This document shows, in pieces, positions 1 to 6,103 of a DNA stretch of 11,456 nt; the first letter of the stretch is position 1, and every line of letters starts with the position of its first letter. The translations under genes were made by a program, and so were the position numbers. Under the pieces are notes generated by a model, which did not search any database, was not told where the DNA came from, and saw only the letters and a list, made by a program, of their open reading frames with translations. Source of the DNA: Deinococcus sp. (GTDB taxonomy: Bacteria > Deinococcota > Deinococci > JACQHA01); the NCBI GenBank assembly GCA_016199255.1, contig JACQHA010000316.1, forward strand, positions 1-11,456, given 5' to 3'.

Positions 1-231
1 GCCGAGGTGCGCGCCGCGCTGGACAAGGTCAACAACCACCTGACCATGCACATCTACTATGCCCTGCGGGACGCGTACGTAGAGCTGGGCAAAGACATGC
101 ACTGGGCGTCGGAGACCGCCGACGAGATCTGGTCCGATGCCCGGGCCATTCTCTTTGCCGAGTTCTACCGGCGCTGGCGGGAGCACCCCACTCCTGACCG
201 CCCGCAGTTCCCCAGCCACCACGGCCAGTAA
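1..231 (+). CDS. C-terminal fragment of an unknown protein
   Basis: The reading frame is open from the first base of the window and ends at TAA 229-231, giving the last 76 residues of a protein that begins upstream. The segment looks alpha-helical and is rich in aromatic and charged residues (for example HIYYALRDAY and AILFAEFYRRW), with a polar, proline- and histidine-rich tail. I recognise no family motif, metal site or membrane segment, so no function is assigned. The stop lies 49 bp before the selenoprotein start on the same strand, so the two could share a transcript. That the frame is coding is supported by its strong GC-ending codon bias. The true start is outside the window; the GTG at 7 is merely an internal codon. 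Confidence 0.6.
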   Translation, partial: AEVRAALDKVNNHLTMHIYYALRDAYVELGKDMHWASETADEIWSDARAILFAEFYRRWREHPTPDRPQFPSHHGQ

Positions 232-268
232 GGTGGTATCCTGAGGCGGCCAATTTCTGGCCTAGGAC

Positions 269-274
269 GAGGTG
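269..274 (+). promoter_or_regulatory. Shine-Dalgarno site of the selenoprotein gene
   Basis: GAGGTG lies six bases before the GTG at 281. It is the best ribosome-binding site in the gap and fixes the start of a gene that would otherwise be hidden by its internal TGA codon. Confidence 0.6.
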
Positions 275-280
275 AAGCAC

Positions 281-511
281 GTGAAGGTGAGCATCCAGTA
301 CTGCACTTCCTGAGGCTACCTGCCCAAGGCCACCAGTCTGGTGGCCGAATTTAAGCAGGCTCTCGGTGTGGATGCTGAACTGATCAAGAGTAGTAATGGT
401 ATCTTCGATGTGAGTGTTGATGGCAAGCTGGTGTTCTCCAAGTACCAGACTGGGAGATTCCCTGAGCCAGGAGAAGTCGTCGCTACCCTGAAGAAAGCCA
501 AGCTAGAATAG
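281..511 (+). CDS. SelW-like (Rdx family) selenoprotein with in-frame TGA as selenocysteine
   Basis: Translating from GTG 281 and reading TGA 311-313 as selenocysteine gives a 76-residue protein ending at TAG 509-511. It matches the SelW/SelT/SelH (Rdx) thioredoxin-like fold: an N-terminal beta strand (VKVSIQY), the redox motif C8-T-S-U11 (CxxU), then G-Y-x-x-K, a helix, and the family's C-terminal signature GIFDVSVDGKLVFSK followed by GRFP at residues 58-61. Family members are small, cytosolic thiol/selenol redox proteins; the in vivo substrate is uncertain. Conserved family sequence continues on both sides of the TGA in the same frame, which rules out a chance stop. A hairpin at 328-346 fits a bacterial SECIS. 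GAGGTG at 269-274 supports the start. The gene is followed after 4 bp by the GRxGG repeat protein. By hand count 120 of 231 bases are G or C, lower than its neighbours, with AGT, GGT and GTT codons rare elsewhere here. Confidence 0.9.
311..346 (+). promoter_or_regulatory. Bacterial SECIS element (TGA codon plus apical hairpin)
   Basis: Downstream of TGA 311-313, GGCCACC (328-334) pairs perfectly with GGTGGCC (340-346) around a five-base loop AGTCT. The loop G at 336 is 23 bases after the last base of the TGA, inside the roughly 16-37 base window described for bacterial SECIS elements, and G is the second loop base as the consensus expects. The loop resembles the AGGUCU apical loop of E. coli fdhF. 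SelB would bind this hairpin to deliver Sec-tRNA. The element lies within the coding sequence, as is normal in bacteria. Confidence 0.85.
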
Positions 512-515
512 TCCC

Positions 516-1022
516 ATGCCAGCCCCCCTCTCGGGGTCAACCTCGGTTTCCGGCCGCATTGGTGGCCGCTGGACCGGGCATGATATCCGTGCCCAGTTTG
601 ACGGCGCCGCTCTTCACGGCCGGGTGGGTGGCGCCTTCACCGGCAAGGATTTCAGGCTCCAGGTCTCAGCTGGCGAGGTGCACGGCCGCCTGGGTGGCGC
701 CGTGAGCGGCGCTGATGTGCAGGTCAATATCTACCAGAACGAACTCCATGGACGTATTGGTGGCCGCACCATTGGCCAGGACATCCACCTCACTGGCACC
801 AGTGAGATCACCGGCCGTTTGGGCGGGCCGGTGGTAGGCAAGGATGTGCAGCTGCACTACTCAGCCGGCGAAGCGTTACTTACCGGCCGCATTGGAGGCA
901 GCTTCGACGGGAAGGACGTGTGGCTGGAGTGTCCCAACCTGTCTCCCCTTTTGGCCGGGCTGTTAGCCTGCGTGGGCTATATCGTTCTGGGCTGGAACAG
1001 CCGACGGTCCACTTCTTCGTAA
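516..1022 (+). CDS. GRxGG tandem-repeat protein with hydrophobic C-terminus
   Basis: The 168-residue protein is almost entirely six tandem repeats. GR[ILV]GG begins at residues 13, 35, 57, 79, 100 and 124, spaced 22, 22, 22, 21 and 24. The unit is G-R-[ILV]-G-G-x3-G-x-D-[IVF]-x-[LVA] followed by a variable turn and a final hydrophobic residue plus His or Thr. Alternating hydrophobic residues and periodic glycines suggest a beta-solenoid or stacked-strand fold, loosely like bactofilins, though I cannot place it in a named family. Residues about 142-160 (LSPLLAGLLACVGYIVLGW) are hydrophobic and could be a membrane or assembly segment; no signal peptide is present. Start ATG 516 is 4 bp after the selenoprotein stop and lacks an obvious Shine-Dalgarno, so it is probably translated by coupling. 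It converges with the aminotransferase, 12 bp apart. Function unknown. Confidence 0.8.
   Translation: MPAPLSGSTSVSGRIGGRWTGHDIRAQFDGAALHGRVGGAFTGKDFRLQVSAGEVHGRLGGAVSGADVQVNIYQNELHGRIGGRTIGQDIHLTGTSEITGRLGGPVVGKDVQLHYSAGEALLTGRIGGSFDGKDVWLECPNLSPLLAGLLACVGYIVLGWNSRRSTSS
549..935 (+). repeat. Six tandem coding repeats of about 66 bp (GRxGG units)
   Basis: The repeats of the 168-residue protein are visible in the DNA: variants of GGCCGCNTNGGTGGC recur near 552, 618, 684, 750, 813 and 885, mostly 66 bp apart. The DNA copies have diverged while the protein pattern is kept, which points to old duplication with selection on the fold. Confidence 0.75.
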
Positions 1023-1034
1023 CTGCCAAGGCAG

Positions 1035-2369
1035 CTACGCCAGCGCGGTGAGCGCCTCGTCTAAAAGCCCCAGGACGAAGTCCAAATCCTCCTGGGCAAT
1101 GGTCAGGGGGGCGATGAAGCGAATCACCTCGTAGTGGCTGCCGCAGGCCAAGAGGATCAATCCCCGCTCCAGGCAGTACTGGCGGATCTGCTTCACCAGT
1201 TCGCCGTTGGGCTGCCCCTGGCGGTCCACGAACTCGGCACCAATCATGAGCCCCAGGCCGCGCACATCACCCATAGCCGGGTGCTTCTTTTGCAGCTCCT
1301 TGAGGCCACCCAGGAAATACTCCCCCAGGTCCCCGGCTCGCCGGCAGAGATTCTCCTCCTGGAGGACGCTGATGGTAGCAATGCCGGCAGCGCAAGACAG
1401 GGGGTTGCCGCCAAAGGTAGTGCCGTGGGCGCCAGCTGGCCAGCGGCTCATAAGGTCTTTGCTGGACGCCACCGCCGACAGCGGCAAGCCATTGGCAATA
1501 CCCTTGGCCAGCACCATGATGTCCGGGGTCACCCCAAAGCGCTGGGCGGCGAAGTAGTCCCCGGTGCGGCCAAAGCCGGTCTGTACCTCATCAAAGATCA
1601 GCAAGATGCCGTGCTGGGCAGTAAGCTCGCGTAGCCCCTCTAAATAGCGCTTAGGAGGCACCACATAGCCGCCCTCGCCGAGCACTGGCTCAATCAGCAC
1701 TGCCGCCACCTCGTCGGGGGGGGTGTCATGCTCAAATGCTCTAGCCAGGTCCGCCAGGCACCCCAGGGCGCAGCTCTCAGGATCCTTCTGGCCACAGGGG
1801 GAGCGGTAATAGTAGGGGTAGTTGACGAACCGCACGCCGCCCAGGAGAGGCTCCAGGTGGCGGCGGAATTTGGCCTTGCTGCTGGTGAGGCTGAGCGCCC
1901 CCAGGGTGCGGCCGTGGAAGCCGCCCCGGTAGGCAATCACCAGGGGGCGGCCGGTGACATATCTGGCCAGCTTCACCGCCCCTTCCACTGCCTCGGCGCC
2001 GGAGTTGGAGAAGAAGAACATGTCAATGCCCAAAGGGGTGATCTCCCCCAGTTTCTCGGCCAGGCGGATATTGGCCTCGTAGAGCATGACGCTGGGGCCA
2101 AAGTGGATCCCACTAGCGAGCTGCTCCTGGATGGCTGCCACCACCCGGGGGTAGTTGTGCCCCAAATTGTTCACGGCAATGCCCGACGCCAGGTCTAAAT
2201 ACTCTTTCCCCTCCACATCCCACACCCGGTTGCCCAAGGCCCGGGCAGCGGCAATCGAGGTGGAGTGGTCGTAGGCCGGGGTGAACACCTGCTGGTAGCG
2301 CTCCAGCATTTGGGCATTGGTTATTTTGGGCTGGGGAGTTCGCTTTTCGGCTCGCAGTGTGACTTTCAT
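1035..2369 (-). CDS. Class III PLP aminotransferase (GABA / acetylornithine aminotransferase family)
   Basis: This 444-residue protein is a complete fold-type I, class III aminotransferase, which moves an amino group from an omega-amine or ornithine-type donor to 2-oxoglutarate with pyridoxal phosphate. Visible landmarks (444-residue numbering): SNSGAEAVEGAVKLAR at about 121-136 for the cofactor phosphate, GGFHGRTLGALS at about 149-160, EPVLGEGG near 227-234, the IFDEVQTGFGRTG block with PLP-pyridine Asp260, the Schiff-base Lys289 in MVLAKGIANG, and GTTFGGNPLSCAA. The long form with a cysteine-containing insertion (residues about 190-205) resembles 4-aminobutyrate aminotransferases more than ArgD, but the substrate cannot be read from sequence. 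I chose ATG 2369 over the upstream GTG 2399 because AGGAAGG (2375-2381) sits five bases before it. It stands alone, divergent from lptB and convergent with the repeat protein. Confidence 0.9.
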   Translation of the reverse strand: MKVTLRAEKRTPQPKITNAQMLERYQQVFTPAYDHSTSIAAARALGNRVWDVEGKEYLDLASGIAVNNLGHNYPRVVAAIQEQLASGIHFGPSVMLYEANIRLAEKLGEITPLGIDMFFFSNSGAEAVEGAVKLARYVTGRPLVIAYRGGFHGRTLGALSLTSSKAKFRRHLEPLLGGVRFVNYPYYYRSPCGQKDPESCALGCLADLARAFEHDTPPDEVAAVLIEPVLGEGGYVVPPKRYLEGLRELTAQHGILLIFDEVQTGFGRTGDYFAAQRFGVTPDIMVLAKGIANGLPLSAVASSKDLMSRWPAGAHGTTFGGNPLSCAAGIATISVLQEENLCRRAGDLGEYFLGGLKELQKKHPAMGDVRGLGLMIGAEFVDRQGQPNGELVKQIRQYCLERGLILLACGSHYEVIRFIAPLTIAQEDLDFVLGLLDEALTALA

Positions 2370-2374
2370 TATGA

Positions 2375-2381
2375 CCTTCCT
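2375..2381 (-). promoter_or_regulatory. Shine-Dalgarno site deciding the aminotransferase start
   Basis: On the - strand AGGAAGG is followed by five bases and then ATG at 2369. The in-frame GTG at 2399 has no comparable site, so the shorter, 444-residue protein is preferred. Confidence 0.7.
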
Positions 2382-2457
2382 ATTCCCGACATTTGCCACC
2401 CAAGCAGGGCATGAGCCAGGGACCAGCTACCGTACGCTGGCCACGACGCAATTGGTG

Positions 2458-2463
2458 ATTATA
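2458..2463 (-). promoter_or_regulatory. Perfect -10 box upstream of the aminotransferase
   Basis: The - strand reads TATAAT here. It would give a 5' leader of roughly 80 bases before ATG 2369, room for the Shine-Dalgarno at 2375-2381. No strong -35 is present at the usual distance; TTAGAC at 2487-2482 is a weak candidate. Position in the divergent gap to lptB supports the call. Confidence 0.5.
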
Positions 2464-2525
2464 CACCCACTGTATACTGCCGTCTAACCAGTGCAGGGCG
2501 TGAACTTCGTAATAGGAGGGCGTGT

Positions 2526-2531
2526 TATAAT
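2526..2531 (+). promoter_or_regulatory. Perfect -10 box immediately upstream of lptB
   Basis: TATAAT ends only ten bases before ATG 2542. Transcription starting 6-7 bases after the box would leave a leader of about four bases, so the mRNA would be leaderless or nearly so. A -35 box is not convincing. The box lies inside the longer possible reading frame from GTG 2491, which argues that the protein starts at 2542. Confidence 0.55.
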
Positions 2532-2541
2532 CCCGGAGCCT

Positions 2542-3303
2542 ATGGGCGAGGTGGCACTGCAGCAAGAAACGAGCCGCAATGGGGCCACGTTGCGCACCCA
2601 GGAGCTAGTCAAGCGCTATGGCCGCCGCACAGTGGTGAGCGGGGTGAACCTGGCTCTTTCCACCGGGGAAATTATTGCCCTCTTGGGGCCTAACGGCGCT
2701 GGCAAGACCACCACTTTCTACATGATTGTGGGGTTTGTCCGGCCCAACCGGGGGCGGATCTTCTTGCGGGGCGAGGACATTACCCGGCTGCCTATGCACC
2801 GCCGCGCCCGGAAGGGCGTGGGGTATTTGGCTCAGGAGCCATCGGCGTTCCGCAAGCTCTCAGTGCGGGACAACATTATGGCTATTTTGGAGTTCCACGA
2901 GCCCTCCCGGGAGCGGCGCGAGGCCAAGCTGGAGGAGCTCTTAGAAGAGTTCAACCTGGCCCATCTGGAACACAGCATGGCCTATACCCTCTCGGGGGGC
3001 GAGCGGCGCCGTTTAGAGATCGCCCGGGCGATTTGCACTAACCCCGACTTCCTGCTCTTGGATGAGCCTTTCACCGGGGTGGACCCCAAGTCCATCCTGG
3101 AGATCCAGGAGATTGTGGGGCAATTGAAGCGCAAGGGCCTGGGAATCTTGATCACCGACCACTCAGTGCGCGAGACCTTACGCATTGCCGACCGGGTCTA
3201 TTTAATGTATGACGGCAAACTAGAGTTCACTGGCTCGCCGCACGAGTTCATCAGCAGCGACATCGTGCGGCGCCTGTACACCGGGGAGGGATACCAGCTA
3301 TAA
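2542..3303 (+). CDS. lptB: LptB-like ABC transporter ATPase
   Basis: The 253-residue protein is a stand-alone ABC nucleotide-binding subunit. It shows Walker [10 protein letters not shown] (about 49-57), the Q-loop in [14 protein letters not shown] (Gln98), signature [13 protein letters not shown] (from about 150), Walker [14 protein letters not shown] (about 170-182) and the H-loop His207 in TDHSVRETL. The combinations YLxQExSxFRKL, PFxGVDP and TDHSVRETL are typical of LptB, the cytoplasmic ATPase that powers lipopolysaccharide export with LptFG, rather than of amino-acid transporters of the LivF type. No LptF, LptG, LptA or LptC gene is in the window, so the partner is unknown. Start ATG 2542 gives the usual family length; the frame could extend to GTG 2491, but that stretch contains the promoter. 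The DUF3084 gene begins two bases after its stop. Confidence 0.88.
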   Translation: MGEVALQQETSRNGATLRTQELVKRYGRRTVVSGVNLALSTGEIIALLGPNGAGKTTTFYMIVGFVRPNRGRIFLRGEDITRLPMHRRARKGVGYLAQEPSAFRKLSVRDNIMAILEFHEPSRERREAKLEELLEEFNLAHLEHSMAYTLSGGERRRLEIARAICTNPDFLLLDEPFTGVDPKSILEIQEIVGQLKRKGLGILITDHSVRETLRIADRVYLMYDGKLEFTGSPHEFISSDIVRRLYTGEGYQL

Positions 3304-3305
3304 GC

Positions 3306-4502
3306 GTGCTGCTGATTGCCCTGACTCTTGTCACCATGGCTGGCACCATCGCCTACGCCGGCGACTACGTGGGCCGCTACGTGGGCCGGCGCCGGCTCAC
3401 GATCTTCAACCTGCGGCCCAAGTACACCGCCATTTTGATCCTGGTGCTGACCGGCATGGCCATTGCCCTGTCCACCGTAGGCACCCTGGCGCTTCTTTTC
3501 CCCCAGTCTGCCCGGGTGATCCTCCAGGCCAACGAGGTGCGCGTCGAGCTGGCGCAGCTCCAAGCCGAGGTAGAGGAGCTGCGGCAGCTGCAGCAGCAAT
3601 TAGAAGCCGATAATGCCCAGCGCTACAACGAGGTGCGGCAGCTGACTGCCGCCATTGAGAACCTGCAGCTCACCAAAGACGAGCTGCAGCGCAACTACGA
3701 TGAGCTGCAGGCCGGCTATGAGACAGCGCTCCAGGAGGTGGCCAACGCCGTGAGCCAGCTGGAGCAGGTGAAGGCCCAGTTAGAGCAGAGCGAGCTGACC
3801 CGCCAGGCACTGCAGCAAGCCATTGACGCCCAGGTGCTGCAAGTGCAGGACACTGAGGCGGAGCGCTTGCGAATCGAAGAGCGGCTGCGGGTGCTGAACG
3901 CCGCCTACTCCAACCTGCAGCGGGAAAACCTGCGCCTGCGCCGCAACGAGCGCATCACCGCCCAGGTAGTGGACAGCAACGACCCGGTGGTCGTCCGCTC
4001 CCGGCTGGCGGCGATTTTGGACTCCGCTCGCCAGGCAGTGGGCGAGGGCACCCTGGGTGGCGTCATCCTGGCCTTCCAGTCAGAGCTGGCCTGCCCCGCG
4101 ACCGAGGGAGATGGCACCGCCCTGCTACTGTGCTTGACCGACGCCGTGGCCGCCAGCCTAGATCAGGACCTGGTCACCATCACCTCCCGGTGGAACGCAG
4201 TCGCTGGCGACACGGTGCCGGCGCTGATCAGCCTTGTTCCCAACGAGGTACTGATCCCGGCCAACGAGGTACTGGCCCAAAGCACCATTCCCCCCGGGCA
4301 GCTGGACCGGCTAGCGGAGCTGGTGGCCGCCGCCCGCAGCGCCGCCCAAAGCAGAGGCGTCTTAGTGCTCGATGGGGAACCGGACCCCAGCGTGGTGCGC
4401 TCGCTCTTGGCGCAGCGCGGCGCCACAGTGGCAGTAGTGGCCGCCCGGGATATCCGCCGCAGCGGGCCTTTGAACCTGGAGTTCCGCCTGCAGCGGCGCT
4501 GA
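3306..4502 (+). CDS. DUF3084 membrane-anchored coiled-coil protein
   Basis: The 398-residue protein has two N-terminal hydrophobic segments (about 1-19 and 41-66) separated by a basic stretch with the motif DYVGRYVGRRRLTIFNLRPKYTA, characteristic of DUF3084 proteins. A long coiled coil follows (about 74-220), rich in Gln, Glu and Leu. The C-terminal domain (about 225-398) contains an RITAQVVDSNDPVV-like strand region and ends in FRLQRR. The role of the family is not established; the architecture suggests an inner-membrane protein reaching toward the envelope. Start GTG 3306 is two bases after the lptB stop; the nearest purine-rich site, GGGGAGGG at 3283-3290, is 15 bases away, so translation may depend on coupling. 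Its stop at 4502 is followed after one base by the next ATG. Pairing with lptB supports an envelope role, by inference. Confidence 0.85.
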   Translation: MLLIALTLVTMAGTIAYAGDYVGRYVGRRRLTIFNLRPKYTAILILVLTGMAIALSTVGTLALLFPQSARVILQANEVRVELAQLQAEVEELRQLQQQLEADNAQRYNEVRQLTAAIENLQLTKDELQRNYDELQAGYETALQEVANAVSQLEQVKAQLEQSELTRQALQQAIDAQVLQVQDTEAERLRIEERLRVLNAAYSNLQRENLRLRRNERITAQVVDSNDPVVVRSRLAAILDSARQAVGEGTLGGVILAFQSELACPATEGDGTALLLCLTDAVAASLDQDLVTITSRWNAVAGDTVPALISLVPNEVLIPANEVLAQSTIPPGQLDRLAELVAAARSAAQSRGVLVLDGEPDPSVVRSLLAQRGATVAVVAARDIRRSGPLNLEFRLQRR

Positions 4503-4503
4503 A

Positions 4504-4890
4504 ATGCGGATCCTGGCCCTGGACCCTGGCGAGAAAATCGGTATGGCCCTTTTGGAGGGCGAGCAGATTGTGCACCGGGCGGTGCTCAGCCTGGAAGAGC
4601 TCGAGGGCATCAGGCCCCTGGTAGAGGCGCACCCGGTGGTGCTGGGCAACGGCACCGGCTCCAAGCGCCTGGCCGCCAAGCTCAAGGCGTGGGGCATTAG
4701 CTATCAGGTGGTAGATGAGCAGGGCACCAGCTTGGAGGCGCGCCGGCTGTATTTCCGCCACCACCCGCCGCGCGGCCTGCGACGGTTGATCCCCCTATCG
4801 CTCCAGGTGCCTCCCGTGCCCTACGACGACTACGCCGCGGCGGCCATAGGCCTGCGCTGGCTGCGCCACAAGGGCACCAAGACAGGGTAG
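4504..4890 (+). CDS. YqgF/RuvC-like RNase H-fold protein
   Basis: The 128-residue protein opens with MRILALDPGEKIGMALLEG, the beta-hairpin and first catalytic Asp (Asp7) of the RuvC/YqgF branch of the RNase H fold. Later come a strand and glycine loop (VVLGNGTGSKRLA, about 46-58), VVDEQGTSLEARRLY (Asp71, Glu72, Thr75), reminiscent of the DERxTT motif of YqgF/RuvX, and a C-terminal YDDYAAAAIGL with Asp108 and Asp109. The acidic residues expected of a metal-dependent nuclease are therefore present. Relatives process pre-16S rRNA 5' ends (YqgF/RuvX) or resolve Holliday junctions (RuvC); which applies here is not clear, as the protein is divergent. ATG 4504 is one base after the DUF3084 stop, so it is translationally linked to a membrane gene. 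Confidence 0.75.
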   Translation: MRILALDPGEKIGMALLEGEQIVHRAVLSLEELEGIRPLVEAHPVVLGNGTGSKRLAAKLKAWGISYQVVDEQGTSLEARRLYFRHHPPRGLRRLIPLSLQVPPVPYDDYAAAAIGLRWLRHKGTKTG

Positions 4891-4908
4891 GCCAACCCAG
4901 CCCGCGGT

Positions 4909-4914
4909 TACAAT
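4909..4914 (+). promoter_or_regulatory. -10-like box abutting the deoB start
   Basis: TACAAT (5 of 6 to consensus) ends five bases before GTG 4920, where transcription initiation would fall on or next to the start codon. No Shine-Dalgarno precedes GTG 4920. This fits a leaderless deoB transcript separate from the upstream operon; no good -35 box is visible. Confidence 0.4.
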
Positions 4915-4919
4915 GAGCT

Positions 4920-6092
4920 GTGCGTGTGACCTTGATGATCCTGGATAGCTGCGGGGTCGGTGCCCTGCCCGACGCCGCTGCCTATGGCGATACTGGCAGC
5001 CACACTCTAGACCATACCATCCAGGCCAGCGGCGTTACCCTCCCCCACCTGGCCGCTTGGGGCCTGGGGAACATCCCCGGGGTGGAGTCCATTCCCCGCA
5101 CCCCCCATCCTCAGGGAGCGCATGGCCGGCTGGCGGAGGTATCCAAGGGCAAAGACACCACCACCGGCCACTGGGAGCTCATGGGGCTAGTGGTGGCCGA
5201 GCCTTTCCAGACCTATCCCCAGGGCTTTCCCCCTGAGGTGATCCAGCGCTTTGCCAAGGCCATAGGCCGCAAAGTGCTGGGGAATTACCCGGCATCGGGC
5301 ACCGAGATCATTGCCCAGCTAGGCGCCGAGCACCTGGCTGCTGGCTGGCCTATTGTCTATACCTCCGCCGATTCCGTTTTCCAGATCGCGGCCCATGTTG
5401 ATGTAGTGCCACTGGAGCAGCTCTACCAGTGGTGCCTGGCAGCGCGGGAGATTATGCGGGGGCGCTTCAACGTGGCCCGGGTCATTGCCCGGCCCTTCAC
5501 TGGCCGGCCAGGAGCTTTTGTGCGGCTGGGGGATAAGCGCCATGACTACTCAGTGGCGCCTACGGGAAAGACCGTGCTGGACGCCCTTCAGGAGGCCAAA
5601 ATCCCGGTTGTGGGGGTGGGCAAGATCAGCGACATCTTTCATGGCCAGGGAATCACTGAATCTATCCCCAGCAAAGACAACGCTGACGGTATCGAAAAGA
5701 CCATGGTCCGCATGCAGACCCTGGTGCGGGACCGGGAGTTGCTGTTTACCAACCTGGTGGAGTTCGACTCCCTCTATGGCCACCGCAACGATCCCCTGGG
5801 CTACAGCCGGGCGCTGAAGTACCTGGACGATCAGCTCCCCCGGCTGCTGGCTGCCCTGGGGCCAGACGATGTGTTCCTGATCTCCGCCGACCACGGCTGC
5901 GACCCCACCACCCCTTCCACCGACCACTCCCGGGAGTATGTGCCCCTGCTGGCCGCCGGCCCCAAGGTGAAAGCGGCACCGCTGGGCACCAGAACCAGCT
6001 TCGCCGACGTAGGCGCCACCATTGCTGAGTTTCTAGGGGTCAGGTGGCAGGGAGCCGGCCAGAGCTTCCGGGGGGAGTTACAACGGGTATAG
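4920..6092 (+). CDS. deoB: Phosphopentomutase
   Basis: The 390-residue enzyme interconverts (deoxy)ribose 1-phosphate and 5-phosphate, linking nucleoside phosphorolysis to central metabolism. It belongs to the alkaline-phosphatase-like metalloenzymes with two Mn ions. Key residues are present: Asp9 in MILDSCGVGALPDA; the phosphorylated Thr80 in GKDTTTGHWELMGL; Asp283 and His288 in LVEFDSLYGHRND; Asp324, His325 and His336 in ISADHGCDPTTPSTDHSRE. The cap domain with PASGTEII and the sugar-recognising region is in its normal place, and the length is typical. GTG 4920 is chosen because MRVTLMILD aligns with family N-termini; GTG 4926 is less likely. It starts 29 bp after the YqgF-like gene behind its own -10-like box, and converges on the DUF512 gene 11 bp later. 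Confidence 0.95.
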   Translation: MRVTLMILDSCGVGALPDAAAYGDTGSHTLDHTIQASGVTLPHLAAWGLGNIPGVESIPRTPHPQGAHGRLAEVSKGKDTTTGHWELMGLVVAEPFQTYPQGFPPEVIQRFAKAIGRKVLGNYPASGTEIIAQLGAEHLAAGWPIVYTSADSVFQIAAHVDVVPLEQLYQWCLAAREIMRGRFNVARVIARPFTGRPGAFVRLGDKRHDYSVAPTGKTVLDALQEAKIPVVGVGKISDIFHGQGITESIPSKDNADGIEKTMVRMQTLVRDRELLFTNLVEFDSLYGHRNDPLGYSRALKYLDDQLPRLLAALGPDDVFLISADHGCDPTTPSTDHSREYVPLLAAGPKVKAAPLGTRTSFADVGATIAEFLGVRWQGAGQSFRGELQRV

Positions 6093-6103
6093 TACAGCGG
6101 TAG

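Noticed and set aside
248..262. GGCCA-ATTTC-TGGCC hairpin before the selenoprotein gene, as a terminator or leader control element.
   Set aside because: The stem is only 5 bp and has no following T run; such short repeats are expected by chance in GC-rich DNA.
281..511. Reading TGA 311 as a nonsense mutation, frameshift or sequencing error that makes a broken gene.
   Set aside because: The TGA sits exactly at the redox position of a CxxU motif, conserved family sequence continues on both sides in the same frame, and a perfectly paired SECIS-like hairpin follows at the right distance.
1023..1034. CTGCC-AA-GGCAG between convergent genes as a bidirectional terminator.
   Set aside because: Sterically it leaves at most a 4-bp stem, and there is no T tract on either strand.
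1728..2198. Open frame on the + strand antisense to the aminotransferase.
   Set aside because: It lies fully opposite a conserved enzyme and shows no recognisable motif.
2370..2399. Longer aminotransferase start at GTG 2399.
   Set aside because: No ribosome site precedes it, while ATG 2369 has AGGAAGG five bases upstream and gives a normal family length.
2452..2478. TTGGTG...TATACT as a second + strand promoter for lptB.
   Set aside because: The spacer is only 15 bp and the -35 is poor; the TATAAT closer to the gene is a better candidate.
2514..2530. AGGAGGG followed by GTG-TTA-TAA as a tiny leader peptide before lptB.
   Set aside because: The spacing between the ribosome-like site and GTG is one base, and a two-codon peptide has no visible purpose; the TTATAAT is better read as a -10 box.
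2491..2541. Longer LptB starting at GTG 2491.
   Set aside because: The extra 17 residues match nothing in the family and the DNA contains a perfect TATAAT at 2526-2531.
4240..4274. Direct repeat CCAACGAGGTACTG (4240-4253 and 4261-4274) in the DUF3084 gene as a mobile-element or attachment site.
   Set aside because: The 21-bp period keeps the reading frame and encodes two similar NEVL segments, so a small internal duplication or chance similarity explains it.
4228..4764. Long open frame on the - strand (178 codons) across the DUF3084/YqgF-like junction.
   Set aside because: It is antisense to two well-supported genes and has low-complexity Ala/Arg/Pro composition, typical of shadow frames in GC-rich DNA.
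4885..4898. GGGT-AGGCCA-ACCC hairpin after the YqgF-like gene as a terminator.
   Set aside because: A 4-bp stem with no T run is too weak to call.
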